Positions 1-9,237 of a stretch of DNA of 64,000 bases are shown here, piece after piece. The stretch lies in assembly GCF_031569985.1 (NCBI RefSeq), contig NZ_JAMQKA010000009.1, positions 62,001-126,000 of the forward strand. Direction: 5' to 3'. The DNA comes from JAMQKA01 sp031569985. GTDB taxonomy: Bacteria > Bacteroidota > Rhodothermia > Balneolales > Balneolaceae. The notes below the pieces were generated by a model, which ran no database searches, was not told the DNA's origin, and saw nothing but the letters and a program-made list of their open reading frames with translations. Position 1 is the first letter of the stretch. Every line of letters begins with the position of its first letter. The position numbers and the translations under genes were made by a program.

Positions 1-1034
1 TTGTCATCCGAATACTCGTTCCACGGCAGATCCAGGATCCACTCGATATAGCTGTGGATGATACCGTAATTCGGGGATGAATTCGGCGTACGCTCCAGCC
101 GCTGCAGCTCTTTGTCTACGGTATCTACTGCCTCTTCGGGCAGATCTTTTTCCTTGAGGCGTTGACGCAGCTTTTCAATCTCCTGCTGCTCACTATCTTC
201 GCCCAGCGCTTCCTGTATCGCCTTCATCTGTTGGCGCAGGTAAAAATCACGCTGCTGTTCGTCGATATCGGTTTTGACCTTTGAGCGGATCTCCTCACTC
301 AGGTTCAGCACCTGCAGTTCCTTGTTGAGGAACTCCATCACTTTTTCGAGGCGATTAGAGAATTTTTTGATCTCCAACACCTCTTGCTTGTCGGCCGTAG
401 AGACATTGAGGTTTGAGGAGATAAAATTCAACAGGAACGTGGGACTGCTGATGTTGTTAATGGCAATGGAGGCCTCGGACGGAATATTAGGAGACAGGTT
501 GACAATTTTGCTTGCCGTCTCTTTTACCGAACGCATAGAGGCATCCAGCTCCACGCCTTCGATATCCATCTCCTGGCCGAACTCTTCGACCTCTGCACGG
601 AAGTAGGGATCCGTCTGGAGAAATTCCGTGATATTGAAAGTTGTTTTACCCTGAATGACAATGCTTTTACTGCCATCGGGCATTTTTATCAGTTTTAATA
701 TCTGGGCAACCGTACCTACATGGAACAGGTCCCCAGGGCCGGGGTTCTCTTCATCCTCTTCTTTCTGTGCTACAACCCCGATAATTTTATCATTTTCATA
801 TGAGTCTTTCACAAGTTCCAGGGATTTGTCACGGCCTACTGTAATCGGGACAACCACGCCTGGAAACAAGACCGTATTCTTCAGGGGCAGGATGGGCAGA
901 TTTTCAGGGACATCAAAATCGGTTAATTCTTTCTCCTCCTCTTCTGACATAAGGGGGATAGCCTGCTCAAAATCTTCAAACCCTTCTTCAGAATCTTCGA
1001 GTTTTTCCCAGTCAATATCTTTTTTGTCTATCAT
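1..1034 (-). CDS. lon: Lon protease, N-terminal part (cut by window edge)
   Basis: ATP-dependent serine protease of the AAA+ class that degrades misfolded and regulatory proteins in the cytoplasm. The visible 344 codons begin at an ATG (complement of 1032-1034). They hold an acidic N-terminal tail, then the Lon substrate-binding domain (LPILPLKNTVLFPG near residue 45) and the helical region with EQQRDFYLRQQMKAIQEALGE, a Lon signature. The reading frame is still open at base 1, just after LPWNEYSDDK, so the AAA+ and Ser-Lys protease domains lie outside the window. A long acidic N-terminus before the LON domain is usual in Bacteroidota-type Lon. Identity is certain; completeness cannot be judged. 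Confidence 0.95.
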   Translation of the reverse strand, partial: MIDKKDIDWEKLEDSEEGFEDFEQAIPLMSEEEEKELTDFDVPENLPILPLKNTVLFPGVVVPITVGRDKSLELVKDSYENDKIIGVVAQKEEDEENPGPGDLFHVGTVAQILKLIKMPDGSKSIVIQGKTTFNITEFLQTDPYFRAEVEEFGQEMDIEGVELDASMRSVKETASKIVNLSPNIPSEASIAINNISSPTFLLNFISSNLNVSTADKQEVLEIKKFSNRLEKVMEFLNKELQVLNLSEEIRSKVKTDIDEQQRDFYLRQQMKAIQEALGEDSEQQEIEKLRQRLKEKDLPEEAVDTVDKELQRLERTPNSSPNYGIIHSYIEWILDLPWNEYSDD

Positions 1035-1317
1035 AACTGAATTAAAAGTTAATATACTTTTTCGATTCTCTTTACATGGTTTGCAAATAAGACGCCAGCC
1101 CTAGAGTGTCTACCAATTAGTCATAATCTAATCAATCTTTATGGCAAAATAACAAATCTTGCCGTAATGTATGACAGTTGGGCATGAATATGGCTTGCGG
1201 TCTTTGTTTTATGCGTATACACCGCCATAATGTATCGTTCAAATTGGAGGTCGCTATATCATAGTACCCACAACACCCCGCCGGTTATTTTAGTTGCGAG
1301 GAAATAAATAAGATAAC

Positions 1318-1527
1318 GTCAGTTCGACAAAAAACTGTCATTGCGAAAGAGGAACTCAGCGACCTTCGGGATCCCGAAAATTTTGGGAGGCAATCTCCCG
1401 ATGGTTGAACAAAAAACGGACGGGGAGATCGCCGCGTCGACCTCATCGTTAAGCCCAAAAGGGCAACAAAGCCTTCTCGCGATGACAGTTATTATTTTGA
1501 GTTAGTCTTATCTCGAACTCAGGTTAA
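1318..1527. repeat. MITE-like dispersed repeat, copy 1
   Basis: A stretch of about 210 bp with imperfect terminal inverted repeats: ACTGTCATTGCGA near 1334 and TCGCGATGACAGT near 1477-1489. Inside lies GGGGAGATCGCC.CGTCGACCTCATCG. The same order of blocks recurs at 17396-17587, including the outer flanks GTCAGTTCGA on the left and CAGGTTA on the right. There is no open reading frame of its own. It lies just downstream of the outer-membrane protein gene (minus strand). It looks like a non-autonomous, structured repeat of the kind often seen as 'cattgcga...tcgcaatgac' elements; that class label is inference. Confidence 0.7.
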
Positions 1528-1537
1528 GAAAGGCATG

Positions 1538-3088
1538 TTAAAAATGAAATTTCAGCCCGCTAAACGCCGCACCGCCAAGCTCCAGTGTCGGCGTATTGCC
1601 GTGGGAAAGAAACTGGGCACCTATCGAAAATTCCCAGTGCTCCATCTCAACCCCGGTTCCGGCGCTCCAAAGCAAGGGGTAGCCGCTCGCAAGTTGTGTT
1701 CCCAGGCGGATTGGAATAGTTTTGATCGGGGAAAACTCCACACCAAAGTGGCCAATGAGTTTGGTATTGTTGAAAGCGGTGTCATTGAGTCCAAGGGTCA
1801 AGTCGGCTGACAGCTTTAGACGATTGAGCTGCAAAAGCATGCCCGCATTGAACGAGGTGGGAAGCAGCGCGGTAAAACGAGATTTTTGTGCTCCAACCTC
1901 ACCATTTCCCTGGCGCAATGGATTCAGGTTCTGTCCCGCTCTGTCAAAGAAAGAGAGATACTGTCCGGGAGATCCTTCAAACCGGGTGTCGGAAGTTCCG
2001 GATACCGGCGCAACGGAGGTATCGGGGCGTTGCGCCATTGTAAATGGATTCTTGCTATATGCTACAAACCCGATATCGGTTACAGAGAATCCCAGCCTGA
2101 GAGACTTGTTTACAACCTGGTCGTCACCAGCGCGGGCCAGCGAAAAATCATCTCCTATGGAGAGCAAATAAACCAGCCCAAAATCGAAGCCTGCACCATA
2201 ACCAGTCGGTTTTGTATAGTCTGAATAATCTGTAGGAAAGGAGGAGGGGAAATTGCTTTCGACAGCGGTAGCCGGTTCTCCACCTGCCGAATAAAATTCA
2301 GTAGCTTGAGAATAATTGCCGGTTGAATGGTAATCGAATGAGTGGGTCAGGCTGGGTTGATCCATCTCATCAGTAAACCAGTACCGCGAGTCGTAATTAA
2401 TATTCTGGTAGGAACCACCAATAATAAATTTGGGTGCCAGCCCGATATACACTCTGCCTACACGTGGAATAAGGCCTGTCAAAAAGTCAAATGTTTGGGC
2501 GTATCCAAAGGAAAATTCATACATAAACTGGCTCTGCTGCACCAGGTCCATGTTACGGACGCTAGTGGAACGGTGTTCAATAAATCTATCATCGTACCAT
2601 CCGCGTCCAACCTCAATGCGGGTGGAAGTGCGGGCGCGGGCCGTCAAAGAGAATGCATGATCTCCACGTTGCCAGTGGACACCGCCCAAAATGGCATCCA
2701 CCCGGTGCTGGTGCTCAGAAAGTTGTCGTTTGTTGGGATAGTTTCGTTCCAGCAGTTCCTGTTTCTCCTGGGAAGAGATAGTAAAGGCACCGGGTTGATA
2801 GGCGTCCAGATAATCCCGGTAGTGATTAAATTGATCAGTAATGTTATCTGTCGGCATGGCGGGCGTATAAAACGTTCCCGCCCCGCCGATGCCAAAGCTG
2901 AAGTTGGTACCCCGATCTCTAATTTTAAGATTGGCAGGATTAATAAAGTTAGCCTCATAGCCCGTTATATATGCTGTTCCTCCACCTCCCATAGAGATAT
3001 TTCGGGGAGAAAGTACCGGTTGCGATAACGCGGTCCCACCGATAAGACAGAATAAAAGAACTAAAGCAGTTCTGATAAGGCTATTCAA
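1538..3088 (-). CDS. Outer-membrane beta-barrel protein, unknown function (DUF5723-like)
   Basis: A 516-residue secreted protein. It starts with a signal peptide (MNSLIRTALVLLFCLIGGTALS, cleavage before QPVLSPRNISMGGG). The N-terminus RNISMGGGGTAYITGYEANFINPANL is typical of PorV/FadL-like Bacteroidota barrels, where an Asn-Pro-Ala-Asn motif follows a glycine-rich strand. The rest alternates polar and aromatic residues as in beta strands and ends in Phe (GLKFHF), as outer-membrane barrels do. It lies 59 bp downstream of the pcrA-like helicase on the same strand, so co-transcription is possible but a functional link is not evident. Family assignment to DUF5723 is tentative. Confidence 0.7.
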   Translation of the reverse strand: MNSLIRTALVLLFCLIGGTALSQPVLSPRNISMGGGGTAYITGYEANFINPANLKIRDRGTNFSFGIGGAGTFYTPAMPTDNITDQFNHYRDYLDAYQPGAFTISSQEKQELLERNYPNKRQLSEHQHRVDAILGGVHWQRGDHAFSLTARARTSTRIEVGRGWYDDRFIEHRSTSVRNMDLVQQSQFMYEFSFGYAQTFDFLTGLIPRVGRVYIGLAPKFIIGGSYQNINYDSRYWFTDEMDQPSLTHSFDYHSTGNYSQATEFYSAGGEPATAVESNFPSSFPTDYSDYTKPTGYGAGFDFGLVYLLSIGDDFSLARAGDDQVVNKSLRLGFSVTDIGFVAYSKNPFTMAQRPDTSVAPVSGTSDTRFEGSPGQYLSFFDRAGQNLNPLRQGNGEVGAQKSRFTALLPTSFNAGMLLQLNRLKLSADLTLGLNDTAFNNTKLIGHFGVEFSPIKTIPIRLGTQLASGYPLLWSAGTGVEMEHWEFSIGAQFLSHGNTPTLELGGAAFSGLKFHF

Positions 3089-3147
3089 AATTCAATGTCC
3101 TTCTAAAAAAGTATTTCAGGAATGAAGTTCTGACGTTCGGCTGTCAA

Positions 3148-5409
3148 CTAGCCGACCACTTTCATTTTGGCCGCCCGCAGCATGAGTGTTTTTCGACCAC
3201 GGTCTTTGAAAAATACCACAACTTTTGTCTTTTCTCCATTGCCTGTGCGACTGATGATTTTTCCGGGTCCAAAGATGTTGTGTTCCACTTTGGCACCCAC
3301 CTGGAATCGATCGATGTCATCCCCATCATAATGGATCGTTGTTTTTCTCGACTTCCTGTTATTCTTGGAATAATGCGGCTTTTTCCAGTCGTACTCTACT
3401 GACTTGTCCCAATTATTTGCTGAGGAGGAATCCTCTTGATACCGGTTTTGAACTTGGTTAATACTTGCGCCGGTTTCTGTCCTGACAACTCCAGAGTCCA
3501 CTTCATCTAAAAACCGGGATCGCATCATCGATTTTTCTTCGCCGTACTTGTAACGGCTGCGGCAAAAACTGAAAAAGAGGTCTCTTTCAGCCCGCGTTAT
3601 GGCTACGTAAAACAGGCGGCGTTCCTCTTCGATATCCACGTCCTCATTATTGCGGCTACCCACAGGGAAGAGATCTTCCTCTAGGCCAACCACAAACACA
3701 ACGGGGAATTCGAGCCCTTTTGCGGCGTGGACGGTCATCATCGTCACCGCGGGCTTTTCTTCGTCATACTTGTCAGTATCGGTAATAAGGCTGATCTCCT
3801 GCAGGAAGTTGGCCAGTGAGGGATTTTTGTTGCCTTTTTCGTAGTAGGAGATGGCATTCTGAAGCTCCAGGATATTTTCGCGGCGCGTCATCGATTTGGG
3901 AGAGTTTTCCTCTACCAGGCTCTTCATGTATCCCGACTTTTCCAGTAATTTTTTGGTGACATCCACCAGCGATTTACCGTTGTCAAGGTCGCGGTTCAGC
4001 CCCCTTATCATCGCCACAAAATCTTTAACACTGTTTTCGGCGGGGCCGTAAATGTCGACCTCTTCAACATTTGTGAGCACATCCCAGAGCGACTTGTGCT
4101 CGCTGCGTGACTGGGAAGTCAACTGGTGCAGCGACTTGTTGCCGATGCCGCGCGAAGGCTCATTGATGATGCGCAACAGGTTGGTGTCGTCATCGGGATT
4201 CACCAGGATAGTGAGATAAGCCAGGATATCTTTGACCTCCTTGCGCTGGTAAAATGAGAGCCCGCCCACCAACTGATAGGCAATACCTTTGCGGCGTAGC
4301 GTTTCCTCAAAAACACGACTCTGGTAGTTGGTTCGGTACAGGATCGCAAAATCGTTGTTGCCATAGCCATGGCGCGCCTTCAGGTCCCGAATATATCCAG
4401 CCACCCGGTTTGCCTCATCCCGCTCATCGTAATTTTCCAGCAGGGTAATGGTGCTGCCTTCTTCGTTGTCCGTCCAGAGCGTTTTGTCAAGCTGCTTATC
4501 GTTATTTTTGATGATGGAGTCGGCTGCCTGGAGGATATACTTGGTTGAGCGGTAGTTTTGTTCCAACGGAACTTGTACAGCTTCCTCGTAATCTTTTTTG
4601 AAGTTCAGGATGTTTGAAATATCGGCACCGCGGAACGAGTAAATACTCTGGGCATCATCGCCTACCACACAGATATTTTCATGTTTGTTGGCCAGCATCC
4701 TGGTGACTGTGTACTGGGCGTGATTGGTATCCTGGTACTCGTCGATCAGGATATAGCGGAATCGATCCTGGTACTTCTCCAACACGTCGGGGTTTTCCCG
4801 GAACAGCCGAATCGGTTTGATTAGCAGATCGTCAAAATCCATGGCATTGTTCTGCTGCAGGCGGTTGCTGTAAATTTCATAGATCCGTGCTGTGATGTCA
4901 TCCAGTGTGCTGTGCACAAACTTTTCCCGGTACTGGTCCGGCATGATCAGCTCATTCTTGGAATCGCTGATCCGTCGCTGAATGGTGCGCGGCTGTATCT
5001 CTTTGGGGTCATAATTTAGCTCCCGGATAATCTGCTTGATCAGATTCTGTGAGTCATCGGTATCATAAATGGAGTAGCTGGAGTCAAAACCGATTTTTTC
5101 TGCCTCATAACGCAGGATTTTCGAGAAAACAGAATGGAAGGTTCCCATCCACAGGTGGCGGGCTTCATCGCCAATGAGATCAATGATCCGGTCTTTCATC
5201 TCGCGGGCCGCCTTGTTGGTAAAGGTCAGCGCCAGTATTTCGTTCGGCTGGGCTTTTTGTTGGTGGATCAGGTACGCAATGCGGTAGGTGAGCACGCGTG
5301 TCTTCCCGCTGCCGGCTCCGGCCACGATCAACAGGGGACCATCCGTTGTTTTGACAGCATCTTGCTGCTGTTTATTTAAATCTTTAATAAAATCTGGTTC
5401 TTGAGACAT
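3148..5409 (-). CDS. pcrA: UvrD/PcrA-family ATP-dependent 3'-5' DNA helicase
   Basis: Superfamily 1A helicase that unwinds DNA in repair and removes obstacles to replication and transcription. The 753 residues show all SF1 motifs in order: Q motif LNKQQQDAV (11-19), Walker A AGAGSGKT (30-37), motif II DEYQDT, motif III VVGDDAQSIYSFRGA, motif IV QNYRST, motif V MTVHAAKGLEFPVVF and motif VI EERRLFYVAITRA. The C-terminus (KVEHNIFGPGKIIS... to the end) is the Tudor-like RNA-polymerase-binding domain of PcrA/UvrD. Length and domain order are normal. PcrA and UvrD cannot be told apart by sequence alone, so the symbol follows common use in non-proteobacteria. Confidence 0.93.
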   Translation of the reverse strand: MSQEPDFIKDLNKQQQDAVKTTDGPLLIVAGAGSGKTRVLTYRIAYLIHQQKAQPNEILALTFTNKAAREMKDRIIDLIGDEARHLWMGTFHSVFSKILRYEAEKIGFDSSYSIYDTDDSQNLIKQIIRELNYDPKEIQPRTIQRRISDSKNELIMPDQYREKFVHSTLDDITARIYEIYSNRLQQNNAMDFDDLLIKPIRLFRENPDVLEKYQDRFRYILIDEYQDTNHAQYTVTRMLANKHENICVVGDDAQSIYSFRGADISNILNFKKDYEEAVQVPLEQNYRSTKYILQAADSIIKNNDKQLDKTLWTDNEEGSTITLLENYDERDEANRVAGYIRDLKARHGYGNNDFAILYRTNYQSRVFEETLRRKGIAYQLVGGLSFYQRKEVKDILAYLTILVNPDDDTNLLRIINEPSRGIGNKSLHQLTSQSRSEHKSLWDVLTNVEEVDIYGPAENSVKDFVAMIRGLNRDLDNGKSLVDVTKKLLEKSGYMKSLVEENSPKSMTRRENILELQNAISYYEKGNKNPSLANFLQEISLITDTDKYDEEKPAVTMMTVHAAKGLEFPVVFVVGLEEDLFPVGSRNNEDVDIEEERRLFYVAITRAERDLFFSFCRSRYKYGEEKSMMRSRFLDEVDSGVVRTETGASINQVQNRYQEDSSSANNWDKSVEYDWKKPHYSKNNRKSRKTTIHYDGDDIDRFQVGAKVEHNIFGPGKIISRTGNGEKTKVVVFFKDRGRKTLMLRAAKMKVVG

Positions 5410-5897
5410 CGTTAATTTATTTACACCTGTTCGTATCCATTATGTGGGAATTCTGTCGCCCCTTAATAGTGAGTTTAAACCGTCAACATATTCAAATCTC
5501 CTGCAAACAAGAGACGGGTATCACTGCAAATGGTACGCGTAGAGTATTGAATTTTATAGCTGAATGTACATTACATCTTCCTGTAAAAATACCACAGGAA
5601 ATGAAAAACTTTTCAAACTCAAACCTACGAAATATGGGTAGTTTTAAAAAACGTTTTGGTTACAAAAAATTACTCGCCGCCAGAACTTAAAAGGCTTAAA
5701 GTGAGTAACAACCGGTGAATATTTTGTGAGTGAACTTTAGAAGAATGCCATTATTATCTTATTTTAAGTGATGATTTGGAATATACAGATACAGGCTGGT
5801 TTTTAATCAAAATAGACAGTGAAAAGCGAGTTAGAAGCCTGTATAATATCTTCTGTTTTAAATTTTACGACTCTATCTCCTGATTTAACACACATTT
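5410..5897. other. Intergenic region between divergent pcrA and prfA
   Basis: 488 bp between two divergently transcribed genes, so it should hold both promoters. I see no tRNA, riboswitch or strong hairpin. A short open frame at 5442-5690 lacks a convincing ribosome site and has no recognisable protein features, so it is not called. No promoter motif could be placed with confidence. Confidence 0.5.
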
Positions 5898-6977
5898 ATG
5901 GATATTGAAGAAAAGTTACAGCAAGTAAAAGAGCGGTTTGAAGAAGTTCAGACTGCGATGAGCGACCCTGCCGTATATGATGACCCGGACCGGTACACCG
6001 AACTCACCAAAGAGCACGCAGAATTGAAAGAGCTGGTTGAGGATTACGATCAATGGGTTGATATTAAAAACCAGATTGAGGGCAACACAGAACTGATAGA
6101 AGAGGGGGATGACCCGGAAATTACTGAAATCGCCCGAGAAGAAATTGAAGAGCTGAAACCGCGCCTGGAAAAGCTGGAAGAGGAGATCAAATATAAGCTT
6201 ATTCCCAAAGATCCCGATGACTCCAAAAATGTGATTGTTGAGGTTCGTTCCGGAACGGGAGGCGACGAGGCCGCCATTTTTGCCGGAGACCTGTTTGACA
6301 TGTATCGCCGCTACGCCGACAAGATGGGGTGGAAGTTGAACGTTATGACCCTCAGCGAATCAGAAAAAGGGGGATTCAAGGAGATTATCTTCGGCTTGGA
6401 AGGCGATGAAGTATACAGCAAGATGAAGTATGAAAGCGGCGTTCACCGCGTGCAGCGCGTGCCGGAAACAGAGTCTCAGGGCCGTGTGCACACCTCGGCA
6501 GCCACCGTGGCAGTGCTCCCCGAGGCCGAAGAGGTGGATGTGGAGGTCAACACTTCTGACCTGAGAATCGATACATTCCGCGCCAGCGGGGCAGGGGGAC
6601 AGCACGTAAATAAAACTGATTCCGCAATTCGTATAACGCACGAGCCCAGCGGAGTGGTCGTGGAGTGCCAGGAGGAGCGCTCCCAGCACCAGAACAAAGA
6701 GAAAGCGATGAAGATGCTGCGTACCAAGCTATATGATGCCAAGGTGGAAGAACAGCGCAAGGAGCGTGCCGCCGAGCGCAAGAGCCAGGTATCGACCGGC
6801 GATCGAAGCGCCAAAATCCGGACGTATAACTTCCCCCAGAGCCGCCTGACCGACCATCGCATTAATCTGACGCTTTACAACCTGGAGGATATCATGAAGG
6901 GCGATATTGATGAAGTGATTGAAGCGCTTCGGGTAGAGGACAACCTAGAGAAACTGAATGCAATCATGGAGCAATAG
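5898..6977 (+). CDS. prfA: Peptide chain release factor 1
   Basis: Class I release factor that recognises UAA and UAG stop codons in the ribosomal A site and triggers peptide release. 359 residues, normal length. The GGQ catalytic motif sits at 233-235 in SGAGGQHVNKT, whose glutamine is normally methylated. The stop-codon reading tripeptide is P189-E-T191 (VPETESQGR), the RF1-type PxT; RF2 would have SPF. The N-terminal coiled-coil domain (residues 1-100) is rich in Glu and Lys. No prmC methyltransferase gene follows, unlike in many genomes. The downstream neighbour is a decayed TPR gene on the other strand. Confidence 0.97.
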   Translation: MDIEEKLQQVKERFEEVQTAMSDPAVYDDPDRYTELTKEHAELKELVEDYDQWVDIKNQIEGNTELIEEGDDPEITEIAREEIEELKPRLEKLEEEIKYKLIPKDPDDSKNVIVEVRSGTGGDEAAIFAGDLFDMYRRYADKMGWKLNVMTLSESEKGGFKEIIFGLEGDEVYSKMKYESGVHRVQRVPETESQGRVHTSAATVAVLPEAEEVDVEVNTSDLRIDTFRASGAGGQHVNKTDSAIRITHEPSGVVVECQEERSQHQNKEKAMKMLRTKLYDAKVEEQRKERAAERKSQVSTGDRSAKIRTYNFPQSRLTDHRINLTLYNLEDIMKGDIDEVIEALRVEDNLEKLNAIMEQ

Positions 6978-6988
6978 CATTCGCAGTG

Positions 6989-7908
6989 TTAATGTTCAGA
7001 GAGCAGGCGTTCAATACTTTGATTCGACAGTAGACAATGCAGACCGTTTGGATTTAAACTGGTTGGCCCTGCCAGGTTCTCCCATCGCTTATAGTGTGAG
7101 ATAATTCGATTTACCGCCTCTTGAGTGTACCGGTCGGATGCACCCCGGGTTTTTGCGTAAATTTTCATAGCCCTGTACAAGCAGTGAATCGGCCTCACTG
7201 AATTGCTGCTGTTCCGACAGGTATGTACTGTATACATTCATCGTCTGCGCCACACGCCAGCTGTCTGCGGGATATCCCTGTGTTCTTATTATATAGGTCT
7301 TTTTTAAGTGTTGGTCTGCTTTTTCCCGTTCATCTGTTTCGAGATAAAGTAATCCCAGTTGAAGGTGTGGGTCTGATGTCCTAGGATGGTCGGGAGGAAA
7401 AATTTGCTGGTATTCCCTGTTTACCCGGGATAATAATTTTTTTGCCTTCTTAAACTCTTTTGTTTTGAAATACAACTTCCCTTGGTTGAGCTTGGTACGA
7501 GCAATATATGGGTGTGAATTGCCATAGATTTTGGTCAGTTGTTCGACGTTAATTTTCAACAGCGAATCGGCCTCTTGGAATCATCCTTACAGCAGATATA
7601 TATGGCCCAGGCTGCCTACTCCCAACGCTACATCAATACCTTCTTCCCCCTGTGAGCTTTCGGTGCATTGCAAGGGATTCAGACTGGAATTTCTCTGCCT
7701 CTTCCAGGCTACCTTCTTCCCTCAGAAGAGCAGCAAAATTGCTCATTACTACTGCCAAATAGGAAAGCTCGCTAAACAGCCGTTTGTACATCTCGATTGA
7801 TCTGCGGTAGTAAGGAGTGGCCGTTTCATATTTCCCCTGGGTATAGTAAAGCGCTGCAAGGTCATTAAGGTTTATTTCAAGGTGAATGTGGTCGCCTTGA
7901 TGAAAAAA
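6989..7908 (-). pseudogene. Remnant of a TPR-repeat protein (3' half only)
   Basis: Read on the minus strand, three different frames carry successive pieces of one tetratricopeptide protein. 7908-7633 encodes NLNDLAALYYTQGKYETATPYYRRSIEMY, 7559-7140 encodes two or three more repeats (YIARTKLNQGKLYFKTKEFKKAKKLL; LQLGLLYLETDEREKADQHL), and 7147-6989 encodes the C-terminal helix YTQEAVNRIISHYKRWENL. Frames change between 7560 and 7632, with stop codons, and again in the C4 run near 7143. The style (TPR_12 units with a final 'QEA..RI...Y..W') matches the C-terminal part of bacterial Ser/Thr kinase-TPR proteins. The kinase half is absent. At 7905-7920 the homology stops where an unrelated remnant on the other strand begins. 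Confidence 0.75.
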
Positions 7909-7920
7909 GTTGCATACGGT

Positions 7921-8124
7921 GGTAAAACGACGCATGACTTTAGTGGTAGTAACTATAAGGCAAACATTGGTGCAAATACTGACTCACAGCTGACGATTGA
8001 GAATTCAACGATCTCCTATGGCGCTGGCTATGGAGTTTATGCCAAAGGAACAGTCAATGCCATTGAAAGTTTATCAGCCAGCAATACATTTTCGAACAAT
8101 TCACTGGGCAACGTTTTAAAATAA
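7921..8124 (+). pseudogene. C-terminal remnant of a right-handed beta-helix protein
   Basis: About 60 codons ending in TAA. The peptide IGANTDSQLTIENSTISYGAG followed by YGVYAKGTVNAIESLSASNTFSNNSLGNVLK shows the Asn/Ser/Gly-rich rungs and the 'S.NTFSNN' turn of parallel beta-helix (pectate-lyase-like) repeat proteins. There is no start codon or signal peptide of its own; upstream codons run antisense into the TPR remnant. It is followed by a strong terminator at 8150. Best read as the surviving 3' end of a larger secreted or surface protein gene. Confidence 0.6.
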
Positions 8125-8149
8125 CACATAATCAAGCCAAACACTCCAG

Positions 8150-8183
8150 GGACTGCCGGGTAGAAACCGGCAGTCCTTTTTTT
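8150..8183 (+). terminator. Rho-independent terminator
   Basis: Perfect 10-bp stem GGACTGCCGG / CCGGCAGTCC (8150-8159 and 8167-8176) with a 7-nt loop, followed by seven T residues. It belongs to the broken beta-helix gene and insulates aguB from it. Confidence 0.92.
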
Positions 8184-8271
8184 ACTGCTTAGTATCCCCA
8201 TTGTCTGATATTTAATTGATCTGTTTAAATCATATCTTAACAGGCCAAATAGTTATAACTAAAAGATCATT

Positions 8272-9141
8272 ATGAGTGACAAGATCGTTTGCCTTGGACT
8301 TATACAGCATTCATGTAATGCCAATCCATCTGATAACGTTGAAAAGGCAATTTCTCTCGTAAAAAGAGCCGCTAAAAAAGGCGCACAGATTGTATTTCTG
8401 CAAGAGCTTTTTAATACCACTTATTTCTGCCAAACGGTGGATGACACCCATTTCAGCTGGGCCGAGCCGATACCGGGAGCTACCGTAAACCGGATGGCTA
8501 AACTTGCCAGAGAACTGGAGATTGTACTGCTTGTTCCCCTGTTTGAACGTCGTGCTGCCGGTATCTACCACAACTCGATCGCCGTTATCGACGCCGATGG
8601 CACTATCCTGGGTCGGTATCGCAAGAAGCACATTCCCGATGATCCCAGCTTTTACGAGAAATACTACTTTACACCGGGAGAGGATGAATACCAGGTCTTC
8701 GATACAAAATATGCCAAAATCGGTCCCTTGATCTGCTGGGACCAGTGGTACCCTGAAGCGGCGCGGATAACGGCTCTCAAAGGTGCTGAAATCCTGGTTT
8801 ATCCCACAGCCATCGGAACCCTTCCCGAAGAGGATGAGGAGACGGCCAAAGAATTTTTCGATGCCTGGCAGACGATTCAGCGCAGCCACGCCATTGCCAA
8901 CGGCTGTTTCGTGGCGAGTATAAATAGAGTGGGTGAAGAAAACGAGGTGACGTTTTGGGGCGGATCATTTGTAGCCGGTCCATTTGGACAGATGCTCAGG
9001 CAGGCAGGCAAGGAAGAACAGGTTTTGATCACGGAAGTGGACCTTTCTAAAATTGAAAAACAGCGACAAGTTTGGCCTTTCTTCCGCGATCGCAGAATTG
9101 ATACCTATGGGCCTATCCTGAAAAGATTTATAGACGATTAA
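8272..9141 (+). CDS. aguB: N-carbamoylputrescine amidohydrolase
   Basis: Nitrilase-superfamily hydrolase that turns N-carbamoylputrescine into putrescine, CO2 and ammonia, the last step of the agmatine route from arginine. 289 residues, normal length. The catalytic triad is visible: E45 in FLQELFNTTYF, K118 in YRKKHIPDD and C155 in GPLICWDQWYPE. The sequence FYEKYYFTPGE and the GxxWPFFRDRRID-like C-terminus are typical of plant and bacterial AguB. The next gene, 96 bp downstream on the same strand, is agmatine deiminase, which makes its substrate, so the two form a polyamine operon. Confidence 0.94.
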   Translation: MSDKIVCLGLIQHSCNANPSDNVEKAISLVKRAAKKGAQIVFLQELFNTTYFCQTVDDTHFSWAEPIPGATVNRMAKLARELEIVLLVPLFERRAAGIYHNSIAVIDADGTILGRYRKKHIPDDPSFYEKYYFTPGEDEYQVFDTKYAKIGPLICWDQWYPEAARITALKGAEILVYPTAIGTLPEEDEETAKEFFDAWQTIQRSHAIANGCFVASINRVGEENEVTFWGGSFVAGPFGQMLRQAGKEEQVLITEVDLSKIEKQRQVWPFFRDRRIDTYGPILKRFIDD

Positions 9142-9207
9142 TACGTGATGCGTAATCCGTAACAATTAGATGTAAGAGGTTAAGAATCACGTATTACGTA
9201 TCATGTT
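9142..9207. repeat. Small inverted repeat between aguB and aguA
   Basis: TGATGCGTAA near 9146 and TTACGTATCA near 9194 form an imperfect inverted pair, and TACGTGAT / ATCACGTA is a second nested pair. The spacer can fold but has no T run, so it is more likely a REP-like element than a terminator. Confidence 0.4.
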
Positions 9208-9237
9208 TTGGTATTGCAAATCAGTAATCATCAGTGG

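Noticed and set aside
1535..1810. Plus-strand frame inside the outer-membrane protein gene
   Set aside because: It is antisense to a long gene with clear signal peptide and barrel features.
5442..5690. Open frame of 82 codons in the pcrA-prfA gap
   Set aside because: No ribosome site, no recognisable protein pattern, and it lies where two divergent promoters are expected.
7882..8124. Complete small gene encoding an 80-residue protein
   Set aside because: Its first codons are antisense to the TPR remnant; only the later part resembles a beta-helix protein, so the start is accidental.
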